A stretch of 44,461 bases of DNA from a bacterium (GTDB lineage: Bacteria; Bacillota; Limnochordia; DTU080; RSA5), in assembly GCA_002919195.1 (NCBI GenBank), contig PKEU01000153.1:1-44461 (forward strand), read 5' to 3'. This document shows, piece after piece, positions 1 to 7,098 of the stretch; position 1 is the first letter of the stretch; each line of letters opens with the position of its first letter. The translations under genes were made by a program, and so were the position numbers. The notes under the pieces are model-generated. The model was not told the origin of the DNA, searched no databases, and saw only the letters and a program-made list of their open reading frames with translations.

Positions 1-35
1 CCCCCCCCCGCGGCGGCCGCGTCTGCCTCCCAAGA

Positions 36-72
36 CGGAAAAAGGCGTCCTTCCGTAAGGAAGGGCGCCTTT
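36..72 (-). terminator. Rho-independent terminator of the yqeG-yqeH operon
   Basis: A 14-bp stem (arms 41-54 and 59-72, one G-U pair) closes a GTAA/TTAC loop. On the minus strand it is followed by TTTTTCC, where the stem end adds to the T run. It lies about 60 bases downstream of the stop of the 65-codon gene and is probably the end of the minus-strand transcription unit. Confidence 0.85.
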
Positions 73-132
73 GGGCGGGGGATCTCCGGGCAAACCCGTA
101 CCGTACCTCTCTGGACGAGCGGCTCTACGAGG

Positions 133-330
133 TTACCCCGTGAAGTACAAGGTGACCAGCAGCTCTTTTCCCCGGCGCTTCAACGTGATCTCCGCGAGCT
201 GGGAACGGGCCAGGCCCGGGTGGGCGCGCCTTGCTCCCTGCACGGCGCGGCGGATGTCGTCGACGATGCCGAGCCGGCTTTGGCGCACCCCTGCGGTAAA
301 CTTCAACGGCACAGCGACATAGCGCGCCAC
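133..330 (-). CDS. Small conserved-looking protein of unknown function (65 aa)
   Basis: I do not recognise this protein. A GTG start at 328-330 has a GGGAGGG ribosome-binding site 8 bases upstream, and the frame ends 60 bases before a strong terminator, so translation is plausible. The product is 65 residues, basic and soluble, with no signal peptide or membrane segment. It appears to be an alpha/beta domain: a hydrophobic N-terminal strand (YVAVPLKF), a central helix rich in Arg and Ala, and a C-terminal strand (ELLVTLYF). It follows yqeH by 116 bases in the same direction and probably shares its transcript. In B. subtilis yqeH is followed by aroE and yhbY, but this is not a YhbY-like CRM protein. 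Existence is fairly likely; function is unknown. Confidence 0.55.
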   Translation of the reverse strand: MARYVAVPLKFTAGVRQSRLGIVDDIRRAVQGARRAHPGLARSQLAEITLKRRGKELLVTLYFTG

Positions 331-446
331 TCCAGGATCCCTCCCGCTCCTTGTGCGCTCACTTCCAGTGTACGCCCGGAGCGGCAGGTCCTATACAAGA
401 AACGCAAGCCGTGCCAGAAAGATCAAATGTTGTTTCTCCCGGAAGG

Positions 447-1610
447 TTAGCGCGCGGTGACCGGCGCCTTGGGACCGATGAGGCGAGGACGGGCGGAGAC
501 CATGGCCCCTGCGGGCACCGTCACCCGCACCTTGAGACCCGTCCGCCGGGGCGAGAGCCAGCCAAGGCCGTGGACCGCCACGTCCTCCATCTCGGCTACG
601 TCCATGACGACTTCCTCCCAGCCGTCCCTGCCCAGTGACGCCCGGCATTCGCCGCAGAGAAGCGACGATCCGGGGATGCCCTCACCCCCTAGCCACCGGG
701 TCAAGCGCATCTCTTTGACCCTGTGGATCGGCACGCCCCCTGCCGCAAAGACGAGGACGATGTGCTCTTGATCGCTGCGGCCCAGGGGCGTCACCCCGGC
801 AAGCCCACCGATGACCACCGACTGCCCGGCACTCACCTTGACGAGTTTGCTGGAAAGCGGCGCTTCAGGGACGAAGCGCGACGCGCAGGCCCGGCAGAGA
901 AGGTCGGTGAGCCGTCCCCGGGTGGTAAGGCCCGGCGTGTCGACGATCTCCAGTTGGGAAGCGTCCAGTTCTCTCGGGATGACACCGAGGGTTGTCCCAG
1001 GAAAACGGGAAACGGTGGGCCCTTCTTCCCCCGTCCCTTTCAACCAGCGGGAAAGAAGGGTCGATTTGCCCACATTGGTCGCGCCCACCAGCCCCACCTT
1101 GCCTTTGCGGCCGGCGGCGCCTTTCGCCGCTTCAAGGAGGGCGCGCATGCCAAACCCTTTCGCTGCGCTGATGGGGTAGACGCCTTGGGGCGAAATGCCG
1201 TCGGCCTTGAGCCGCTGGCGCACCCAGGCGACGACCTCCTCCGGGGGAGTCTTGGTGGGCAGCAAGTCCACCTTGTTGACAGCGACGAGCAAGCGCTTCG
1301 CCGCGCTCGCGAGGCGGGGAAGGTAGCAGCCTTCAAAGTCGACGATGTCGACCACCATCAAGCACACGTCGACCTGGTCCACCACATCGAGAACCATGGC
1401 CCACACGTCTTCTTCGTCGACCTTGACGGGAAGATCTTCGACCCCATAGTGATTGATGCGGTAGCAACGGCGGCAGACGACGGCTTCGCCGCGGCTTGCG
1501 ACATGCGGGGGCACGTAGCCCGGCGCGTCCGGATCCTCCGACTGCAGGGGGACCCCACACCCCTCGCAAACCTCATCGGTCACGTTGAAAACCCCCATGT
1601 TGGTCGGCAC
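447..1610 (-). CDS. yqeH: Ribosome biogenesis GTPase YqeH
   Basis: This is a circularly permuted GTPase of 387 aa. In Bacillus the family acts in assembly of the 30S ribosomal subunit. An N-terminal zinc finger uses C15, C18, C46 and C49. The G motifs occur in permuted order: G4 NKVD (112-115), G5 SAAKG (148-152), G1 GATNVGKST (176-184) and G3 DTPG (224-227). A C-terminal RNA-binding region follows. The GTG start overlaps the TAG stop of yqeG by one base (TAGTG), so the pair is translationally coupled. An ATG 12 bases further in is an alternative start with no better ribosome-binding site. Length and domain order are normal for the family, and the order yqeG-yqeH matches B. subtilis. Confidence 0.95.
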   Translation of the reverse strand: MPTNMGVFNVTDEVCEGCGVPLQSEDPDAPGYVPPHVASRGEAVVCRRCYRINHYGVEDLPVKVDEEDVWAMVLDVVDQVDVCLMVVDIVDFEGCYLPRLASAAKRLLVAVNKVDLLPTKTPPEEVVAWVRQRLKADGISPQGVYPISAAKGFGMRALLEAAKGAAGRKGKVGLVGATNVGKSTLLSRWLKGTGEEGPTVSRFPGTTLGVIPRELDASQLEIVDTPGLTTRGRLTDLLCRACASRFVPEAPLSSKLVKVSAGQSVVIGGLAGVTPLGRSDQEHIVLVFAAGGVPIHRVKEMRLTRWLGGEGIPGSSLLCGECRASLGRDGWEEVVMDVAEMEDVAVHGLGWLSPRRTGLKVRVTVPAGAMVSARPRLIGPKAPVTAR

Positions 1611-2149
1611 TAGCGATCGACGCCCCGCAGTTCGAGCTCAGCTTCATCGATCAACCCTTTGCGGTAAAGGCGGTTGAGGACCCTGCGCTCGACCTTTCGC
1701 ACAATCTTAGTCGTACCCAGTTCTTCCTTGCTCATGGGATTGATCAAAATCGTGTAGAGGTCCATCCGGTTGCCGCCGAGGACGTCGGTGAAAAGCTGGT
1801 CGCCGATGACGACGGTCGCCTCCGGAGCGGTCCCCAGGATCTCCAAAGCCCGGCGGAACGGCCGTTTTCTGGGTTTGATCGCCTTGGGGATCGCAGGCAC
1901 GCCCAACGTGCGGGCGATCCGCATCACTCGGCCGCTCCTCCCGTTGGAGGCGATGCAGAGTTTAAATCCCTTGGCCCGGGCCCGCTCGATCCACTCCCTG
2001 GCCTCTGCGGGAATCTCATCGGTTTCCCATGCCAGGAGCGTGTTGTCCAAATCCATGATGAGCGCCCGGAACCCCCGCTCCCACAGGTCGTCGAGGTCGA
2101 TGTCGAGCACGCTCCCGACACACTCATCCGGGCAAAACAAGTCGATCAA
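1610..2149 (-). CDS. yqeG: YqeG family HAD-type phosphatase
   Basis: This is a HAD-superfamily hydrolase of 179 aa, the usual size for YqeG (HAD subfamily IIIA). Its physiological substrate is unknown. The nucleophile motif MDLDNT has D33 and D35, the second motif is ASNGR, and the metal-binding motif is GDQLFTD. I chose the TTG at 2147-2149 because AGGAG lies 6 bases upstream and the protein then begins with the family's short leader before the DLDNT strand. A longer open frame runs upstream but overlaps sigK and is not expected to be used. Transcription probably begins at the extended -10 box at 2183-2191, just after sigK. Confidence 0.92.
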   Translation of the reverse strand: MIDLFCPDECVGSVLDIDLDDLWERGFRALIMDLDNTLLAWETDEIPAEAREWIERARAKGFKLCIASNGRSGRVMRIARTLGVPAIPKAIKPRKRPFRRALEILGTAPEATVVIGDQLFTDVLGGNRMDLYTILINPMSKEELGTTKIVRKVERRVLNRLYRKGLIDEAELELRGVDR

Positions 2150-2182
2150 CCGCGTCTCCTCCCGCCCTTCACGAGTACCCTC

Positions 2183-2191
2183 ATTATACCA
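2183..2191 (-). promoter_or_regulatory. Extended -10 promoter for yqeG-yqeH
   Basis: On the minus strand the sequence reads TGGTATAAT, a perfect TATAAT with the TGn extension. It sits between the sigK stop (2199) and the yqeG start (2149). A -35 box is weak (GGCGAG at 17 bases), which is compatible with an extended -10 promoter. The 16 bases GGTATAATGAGGGTAC recur at the apt promoter. Confidence 0.65.
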
Positions 2192-2198
2192 TACAGGC

Positions 2199-2900
2199 TC
2201 ACTTGCTCGCCTCGGCTGACATTTCCCGCTGCAGCTTGTGCAGCGCACGTTTTTCGATGCGGGAGACGTAGCTCCTGGAGATGCCAAGCGCCTTGGAGAT
2301 CTCCCTCTGGGTTTTCCGGATGCCGCCCCAAAGCCCATACCGGAGCTCCAGCACCTTTTTCTCCCGCCGGCTGAGCCGCCCGATCCACTCGTACATCTTT
2401 TGCTGTTCGACGTTGAGCGCGACCCGCTCCTCCACGTCTTGATCGGCGGCCAGGATATCCATCAAGGTGATCTCGTTCCCTTCCTTGTCGGAGCCGATGG
2501 GATCGTGGAGCATCACCTCGCCCCGCAGCTTCTTGGTGGAACGAAGGTGCATCAAGATCTCGTTTTCAATGCACCGGGCCGCGTACGTCGCAAGGCGCGT
2601 CTTCTTGTCGGGATCATACGTGTTGATCGCCTTGATCAGTCCGATCGTGCCGATCGAGATCAGGTCATCGGTCTCCTCGCCGGTGTTGTCAAACTTCTTG
2701 ACAATATGGGCTACGAGCCGCAAGTTCCGCTCGATGAGGGTGTTGCGGGCCTCCTCGCTCCCTTTGGCCATCTCCTCCAGCAGCTTTGCCTCTTGCTCGG
2801 GAGAGAGCGGTGTGGGGAAGACGCTGTGGTTGGTGACGTAGGAGACAAGGACAAAAATTCCCTCAAACAGCCCCAACACGGCCGCCAAAAACGGGAACAT
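2199..2900 (-). CDS. sigK: RNA polymerase sporulation sigma factor, pro-sigma-K
   Basis: This is the late mother-cell sigma factor of endospore formers, 233 aa and uninterrupted. The first ~20 residues form a hydrophobic pro-sequence ([19 protein letters not shown]) like that cleaved by SpoIVFB in Bacillus. The mature part carries region 2 ([37 protein letters not shown]) and region 4 with the helix-turn-helix [27 protein letters not shown] at 2898-2900 is preferred over the GTG at 2906 because GGAAGGG is 9 bases upstream of the ATG but only 3 upstream of the GTG. There is no skin-like intervening element, since the frame is continuous. It lies between the DUF1292 gene and yqeG. I could not recognise a convincing sigma-E promoter in the ~100 bases upstream. 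Confidence 0.96.
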   Translation of the reverse strand: MFPFLAAVLGLFEGIFVLVSYVTNHSVFPTPLSPEQEAKLLEEMAKGSEEARNTLIERNLRLVAHIVKKFDNTGEETDDLISIGTIGLIKAINTYDPDKKTRLATYAARCIENEILMHLRSTKKLRGEVMLHDPIGSDKEGNEITLMDILAADQDVEERVALNVEQQKMYEWIGRLSRREKKVLELRYGLWGGIRKTQREISKALGISRSYVSRIEKRALHKLQREMSAEASK

Positions 2901-3007
2901 GGGCACACACCCTTCCAGGCCAGCATGGATGAGTCGATCGATGAGAATCTCTACATGCTATGCCCACAGCCTGGAGAAGGTTCCGCGTCCCTCATCCCAA
3001 ACCGAGC

Positions 3008-3298
3008 TCACGCCTCTTCTTCGTCGTCCAGCTCCCCATCGCCGCTTGCGATCGCGTCCAAGATCCCGCGGCCGTCGAGCGCCTCAGCCACCCGGTCCCA
3101 CTCGTCGTCGTCGAGTGTGACGAGATTTCCCGTCTCGATGTCTCCCTCAACCCTCAGGATGACCAGCTCCCCCTCGCTTTCCACAGGTTCCAAGAGGGCG
3201 TACGCGTGGCCGTCCACCTCGACGATCTCGTAAAGATAAAAGACGTGCTCGACCCCTTCTTCATCGACCAGGACGATCTCCTCTGGTTCGCTCACCAT
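3008..3298 (-). CDS. yrzB: DUF1292 family protein (YrzB-like)
   Basis: This is a small, very acidic protein of 96 aa with the DUF1292 pattern: EEIVLVDEEG, then a Tyr/Glu-rich strand, and E-DE repeats to the C-terminus. The function of the family is unknown, but it almost always sits downstream of ireB and ruvX in Bacillota, as here. The ATG at 3296-3298 has AAAGGAG 5 bases upstream. The first 38 bases overlap the 3' end of ruvX, so translation is coupled. Ten of the last residues are Asp or Glu, and the Glu-rich tail is typical of the family. Confidence 0.88.
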   Translation of the reverse strand: MVSEPEEIVLVDEEGVEHVFYLYEIVEVDGHAYALLEPVESEGELVILRVEGDIETGNLVTLDDDEWDRVAEALDGRGILDAIASGDGELDDEEEA

Positions 3299-3713
3299 CC
3301 CCACTCCTTTCAAGATACCCCTGCAGGATCAAAACCGCGGCGGTCATGTCGACCACCTCCTTGCGGCGGCTGCGGGATAGGCCCGCCTCGAGCAAAGTCC
3401 GTTGGGCTATGCGGGTCGTAAAGCGTTCATCCCACAGGATGACGTCCCGGCCGGTGGCTTGCGCGAGTTTTTGGGCAAAAGCCTCGACTTCCTCCGCCTC
3501 CGGCCCCCGGCTGCCGTCGGTGCGCAGCGGAAAGCCCACGACGATCCCAGCGACGTTGTACGTATCGCAAAGCTTCCGGATATGCTGGAGGTCTTTCTCG
3601 CTTCCCCGCCGCCTCCACACGCCCAGCCCCTGGGCCGTCAGGCCCAAAGGGTCGCTCACGGCGATGCCGATGCTCTTCTTTCCCACATCCAAACCCAGCA
3701 GGCGTCGCTCCAC
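3261..3713 (-). CDS. ruvX: Holliday junction resolvase-like protein RuvX/YqgF
   Basis: This is a 150-aa RNase H-fold nuclease of the YqgF/RuvX family. Family members have been linked to pre-16S rRNA 5'-end processing and to Holliday junction resolution. The three acidic catalytic motifs are visible: LGLDVGKKSIGIAVSD near the start, IVVGFPLRTDGSRG in the middle and DERFTT followed later by VVDMTAA. The GTG at 3711-3713 is chosen because GGGAGAG is about 6 bases upstream and the protein then starts directly at the first strand. Upstream in-frame codons would add 26 atypical residues. It lies between ireB and the DUF1292 gene, the classical Bacillota order. Confidence 0.9.
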   Translation of the reverse strand: MERRLLGLDVGKKSIGIAVSDPLGLTAQGLGVWRRRGSEKDLQHIRKLCDTYNVAGIVVGFPLRTDGSRGPEAEEVEAFAQKLAQATGRDVILWDERFTTRIAQRTLLEAGLSRSRRKEVVDMTAAVLILQGYLERSGDGERTRGDRPGR

Positions 3714-3803
3714 TTTATGCTCTCCCAGCCTCGCCGCCTCAGGCGTCCCATGATTTTCCACAAAAAAGAAAGAGGAGCGATCGCCCCTCATTGCTCGGCC
3801 TGC

Positions 3804-4088
3804 TCATGCTTCTCCGGCGCTGGCCGGCGCCTGGGGATCCACGTACGCCCTTATGATCTCCTCGAGGATCAGGTCGCGGTCCACCGTGCGGATCAGCGTC
3901 CGGGCGCCGGCATGGCTCGTGATGTACGTCGGATCGCCCGAGAGGAGGTAGCCGACCAGTTGGCTTACGGGATCGTATCCCTTTTCCTCCAAGGCGCGAA
4001 AGACATGCAGCAGCACGCGGCGCACATCGACCGTTTCCCGGTCGTAGCGAAACTGCCTCGTCTCATCGCTGTGGGGTGTTGTCACCAC
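3804..4088 (-). CDS. ireB: IreB family regulatory phosphoprotein (DUF965)
   Basis: This is a 94-aa protein with the near-invariant IreB signature: DETRQFRYDRE at the N-terminus, then EEKGYDP, VGYLLSGDPTYITSHAGA and IRTVDRDLILEEIIRAYV. In Enterococcus faecalis IreB is a small dimer phosphorylated by the Ser/Thr kinase IreK and acts against intrinsic cephalosporin resistance. Its molecular target is unresolved. The first GTG of a GTG GTG pair (4086-4088) follows a GGGGGG tract that can serve as a ribosome-binding site. The gene is 19 bases downstream of alaS and followed by ruvX, as in B. subtilis (alaS-yrzL-yrrK-yrzB). Confidence 0.92.
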   Translation of the reverse strand: MVTTPHSDETRQFRYDRETVDVRRVLLHVFRALEEKGYDPVSQLVGYLLSGDPTYITSHAGARTLIRTVDRDLILEEIIRAYVDPQAPASAGEA

Positions 4089-4107
4089 GTCGCCCCCCCC
4101 GGCGGGC

Positions 4108-6774
4108 TCAGACCTGGCGCGCCTTTTCCCCTTCCAGGTGCTGGAGGATACCGGCCTTGGCCGCGCGCAACGCCTCTTCGAGCCGGGAAGGATCTTTCCC
4201 TCCGGCCTGCGCCATCCGCTCGCTCCCACCACCGCCGCCGCCCACGATGGTGGCGGCGTTCCGGACGACCTCCCGGGCACTGACCCCCCGGGCGACCGCC
4301 CCGGGCGTGGCCATGGCCACCATCTGGACCGAGCCGCCGGCGGCCGAGGCCAGGACGACAACGGATTCGCCCAACCGCTCTTTCAAGCGGTCTCCCAGCG
4401 AACGCAGCCCGTCGCGGTCGAGCCCGTCGACGCCGGCGGTGACGATCTTGATGCCGTCGACCTCGTCAGCTTGCGCCGCCAGACCGTCGACGAAGGCCCC
4501 GGCGAGCCTGGCCTTGAGCCTTGTGACCTCGCGCTCCAGTTCTTTGACGGTACGCATCAACTTGTCGAGCTGCCCGGGCACCTCCCAAGGTCCCACTTCG
4601 AGCCGCCGCGCCGCTTCCAGCAAAGCCTCCTCTTGACTGGCGATGTGCTCAAGGGCGCCCTCGGCGGTCACCGCCTCCACCCGCCGCACGCCCGAAGCCA
4701 CGCTGCCTTCGGAGACGATCTTAAACACGCCCAGATGAGCGCTGGAGGGGACGTGGGTGCCGCCGCACAGCTCGATGCTGTAGTCGCCGATCTTGACCAC
4801 CCGGACCCGCTCGCCGTACTTCTCGCCGAAGAGGGCCATCGCCCCCATCTCCTGCGCCTCTTGGAAAGAGGTGATGGTCGTGACGACGGGGAGGTCGGCA
4901 AGAATCGCTTCATTAACCCGGCGTTCGATTTCGGCAAGCTCGTCCCTTGTCAGGGCCTGAAAATGGGTGAAGTCAAAGCGCAGCCGGTCGGGGGCCACCA
5001 GAGAACCCGCTTGCTTGGCGTGCTGTCCCAATACTTCGTGCAAGGCCTTGTGCAGCAAGTGGGTCGCCGTATGGTTGCGGGCGGTCGCGGCCCGCGTCGC
5101 TTGATCGACCGTCGCTTGCACCCGCTCGCCCACCTGCAGCGAACCGGAGACGACCTTACCCTTGTGGATGATCAAACCGCCGGCGCGTTGGGTGTCTTCG
5201 ACCAGCACTTGGCCGCCGGGCGCCGTGAGCGTGCCCGTGTCGCCGACCTGGCCGCCGCCTTCAGGGTAAAAGGGCGTCTTGTCCAAAATCACTTCCACCG
5301 CGTCGCCTGTTTCGACGCGGCCCACCTTTTCCCCGTGGGCGATCAGGCCTACGATCTCCGCCTCGGCGGAGAGCGTCTCATAGCCCAAGAACGCCGTCTC
5401 CACGATGCCAAAGTCCATCTCGTGATACGCGACGTGCGCGTCGCTTCCCAGGTATCCCATCTCGGCCCTGGCCGCCCGGGCCCTCTCCCGCTGCGCAGCC
5501 ATAGCCCGCTCAAAGCCCTCAAGGTCCAACGTGATGCCCTGGGCTTCGAGGATCTCCTGCGTGAGCTCCAGGGGAAACCCGTAGGTATCGTAAAGGCGAA
5601 ACGCGTCGTCGCCGGGAAGCACCGTACTCCCATCCTGTTTGACCGAGGCCACCATCCGCTCGAGGATCTCCATGCCCTGGTCCAAGGTCTCGTGAAAGCG
5701 AGCCTCTTCTTGGGCTACCACCCGGCGGATGAATTCCTTTTGACCCTCCAGCTCAGGATAGCCCTCTTTCATCAATTCGACGACCCGGTCGACCACTTCG
5801 GGCAAAAACAGCCGGTCGATCCCCAAGAGCTTCGCATGGCGCACCGAGCGGCGCAGCAGCCGGCGGAGCACGTAGCCGCGCCCTTCGTTGCCGGGAAGGA
5901 CGCCGTCAAAGACCATGAAGGTGACCCCGCGCATGTGGTCGGTGATCACCCGGATGCTCACGTCGGCCTCGGGATTGTCCTTGTAGTTGATGCCGGCCAC
6001 CGACGCGATGTGATCGATGATCGGCCGGATAAGATCGATCTCAAAGTTGCTGGAGACGCCTTGGAGCAGGGAGGCCGTCCGTTCCAGGCCCATGCCGGTG
6101 TCGATGCCCTTGGTCTTGAGGGGGGTAAGCTTGCCCTGTTCGTCCTGGTGAAACTGGATAAAAACCAGGTTCCAAATCTCAAGGTAACGCTCGCAATGAT
6201 CGCAGGACGGTCCGCAGCCGGGCCGGCCACAGCCAAACTCCTCGCCCCGGTCATAGTAAATCTCGGAGCACGGGCCGCAGGGGCCGACGCCGATCTCCCA
6301 GAAGTTGTCTTCTCTCCCAAGGCGCACGATCCGGGACTCCGGGAGCCCGATCTCCCGGTGCCAGATCTCAAAGGCCTCGTCGTCCTCCAAGTAGATGGAA
6401 GCCCAGAGGCGGTCGGGCTCGAGCTCTAGCCTCTGGGTGACAAACTCCCATGCGTAGTGAATCGCCTCTCGCTTGAAGTAATCGCCAAACGAGAAGTTGC
6501 CCAGCATCTCGAAAAAGGTGTGGTGCCGCCCCGTCCTGCCGACGTTTTGAATGTCGCCTGTGCGCAGGCACCGCTGGCACGTGGTGATCCGCCGGTGCGG
6601 CGGTGTCTCGAGGCCGAGAAAATACGGCTTAAACGGCACCATTCCCGCGCTGGTGAGGAGGAGCGTCGGATCTTTAGCTGGCACTAGCGAAGCGCTGGGC
6701 AGCACCGCGTGCCCTTTTTCCGCAAAGAAATCGAGGTACAATTGCCGCAATTGATTGGCGCTCATCGACCTCAC
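4108..6774 (-). CDS. alaS: Alanyl-tRNA synthetase
   Basis: This class II synthetase of 888 aa charges tRNA-Ala and edits mischarged Ser and Gly. The N-terminal aminoacylation domain includes VGRTGRHHTFFEMLGNFSFGDYFK and GMGLERTASLLQG. A central tRNA-recognition region follows, then the editing domain with its zinc-site motifs HTATH (568-572) and CGGTH (670-674). The C-terminal DHHA1/C-Ala domain holds a Gly-rich GGGGGGSERMAQAGG segment. The GTG at 6772-6774 is preferred over the ATG at 6765 because AGGAGG lies 8-11 bases upstream of the GTG. It is the first gene of the alaS-ireB-ruvX-yrzB run and has its own promoter. The plus-strand accessory cassette begins just upstream. Confidence 0.97.
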   Translation of the reverse strand: MRSMSANQLRQLYLDFFAEKGHAVLPSASLVPAKDPTLLLTSAGMVPFKPYFLGLETPPHRRITTCQRCLRTGDIQNVGRTGRHHTFFEMLGNFSFGDYFKREAIHYAWEFVTQRLELEPDRLWASIYLEDDEAFEIWHREIGLPESRIVRLGREDNFWEIGVGPCGPCSEIYYDRGEEFGCGRPGCGPSCDHCERYLEIWNLVFIQFHQDEQGKLTPLKTKGIDTGMGLERTASLLQGVSSNFEIDLIRPIIDHIASVAGINYKDNPEADVSIRVITDHMRGVTFMVFDGVLPGNEGRGYVLRRLLRRSVRHAKLLGIDRLFLPEVVDRVVELMKEGYPELEGQKEFIRRVVAQEEARFHETLDQGMEILERMVASVKQDGSTVLPGDDAFRLYDTYGFPLELTQEILEAQGITLDLEGFERAMAAQRERARAARAEMGYLGSDAHVAYHEMDFGIVETAFLGYETLSAEAEIVGLIAHGEKVGRVETGDAVEVILDKTPFYPEGGGQVGDTGTLTAPGGQVLVEDTQRAGGLIIHKGKVVSGSLQVGERVQATVDQATRAATARNHTATHLLHKALHEVLGQHAKQAGSLVAPDRLRFDFTHFQALTRDELAEIERRVNEAILADLPVVTTITSFQEAQEMGAMALFGEKYGERVRVVKIGDYSIELCGGTHVPSSAHLGVFKIVSEGSVASGVRRVEAVTAEGALEHIASQEEALLEAARRLEVGPWEVPGQLDKLMRTVKELEREVTRLKARLAGAFVDGLAAQADEVDGIKIVTAGVDGLDRDGLRSLGDRLKERLGESVVVLASAAGGSVQMVAMATPGAVARGVSAREVVRNAATIVGGGGGGSERMAQAGGKDPSRLEEALRAAKAGILQHLEGEKARQV

Positions 6775-6805
6775 GCCGCTCGCCTCCTCCTAAAATGCAA
6801 TGATT

Positions 6806-6834
6806 ATGTTACAAGAGGGGTTTTCCTTTGTCAA
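6806..6834 (-). promoter_or_regulatory. Sigma-A-type promoter of alaS
   Basis: On the minus strand a perfect TTGACA (6829-6834) is followed after 17 bases by TAACAT (6806-6811), 32 bases before the alaS GTG. The leader is too short for a T-box, so alaS does not appear to be controlled by tRNA-dependent antitermination here. Confidence 0.8.
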
Positions 6835-6939
6835 CCAAACGCCCCGCGCGTGTGAACCAAGTAGCGGCGGGTCAATTTCGCGCGCCTAACCTCACTTGGC
6901 ATCACACCTCCCTTGCGGTGACACCGCCTTGCCAGATCT
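6835..6939. promoter_or_regulatory. Divergent intergenic segment with nested inverted repeats
   Basis: This segment separates the alaS promoter from the operators of the plus-strand cassette. It holds an imperfect inverted repeat, GTGTGAACCAAGT (6850-6862) against ACTTGGCATCACAC (6894-6907), one base different in length, with a 31-base spacer. A compact palindrome, GCGGTG-A-CACCGC (6915-6927), follows. These could be operator sites or a remnant boundary of the inserted cassette. I see no coding sequence. Confidence 0.4.
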
Positions 6940-6978
6940 AAGTTGGTATACCTCTTTCGCATGACTCTATACCAACTT
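6940..6978 (+). promoter_or_regulatory. Operator pair 1 for the GntR/LacI-type regulator
   Basis: AAGTTGGTATA (6940-6950) and TATACCAACTT (6968-6978) form a perfect 11-bp inverted repeat with a 17-base spacer. Each half also belongs to an incomplete 18-bp palindrome of the form AAGTTGGTATACCAACTT, matching 15/18 and 13/18. Their centres are 21 bases apart, two helical turns. The geometry suits two repressor dimers on one face of the DNA, overlapping a possible promoter. Confidence 0.6.
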
Positions 6979-7056
6979 TTTGGATCGACCAGGCAAAGTA
7001 ACAAAGGAAAACGCTGCCGCTCGCTGTAGAACTAGGTACTTGGACACACCCAGCTT

Positions 7057-7083
7057 TATACCAGGTTGCATCGAGTTGATATA
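7057..7083 (+). promoter_or_regulatory. Operator pair 2 close to the regulator start
   Basis: TATACCAGGTT (7057-7067) and GAGTTGATATA (7073-7083, the complement of TATATCAACTC) are two further copies of the half-site in the upstream pair, with palindrome centres 23 bases apart. They end two bases before the ribosome-binding site of the regulator gene, so binding would block its expression. This supports autoregulation. Confidence 0.55.
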
Positions 7084-7098
7084 CGAGGTAGGCTGCCA

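Noticed and set aside
2901-3007. Sigma-E promoter for sigK
   Set aside because: A GCATAGCAT resembling a sigma-E -10 is present, but no convincing -35 box is found at 14-15 bases.
4138-6429. Long plus-strand open frame (763 codons) opposite alaS
   Set aside because: It is exactly antisense to the conserved alaS frame, has no family motifs and arises from the high-GC codon bias. Similar frames opposite yqeH, sigK, mnmA, relA, recJ, the ABC1 kinase and pgpH were rejected for the same reason.
6775-6840. T-box leader for alaS
   Set aside because: The promoter lies only ~32 bases before the start codon.
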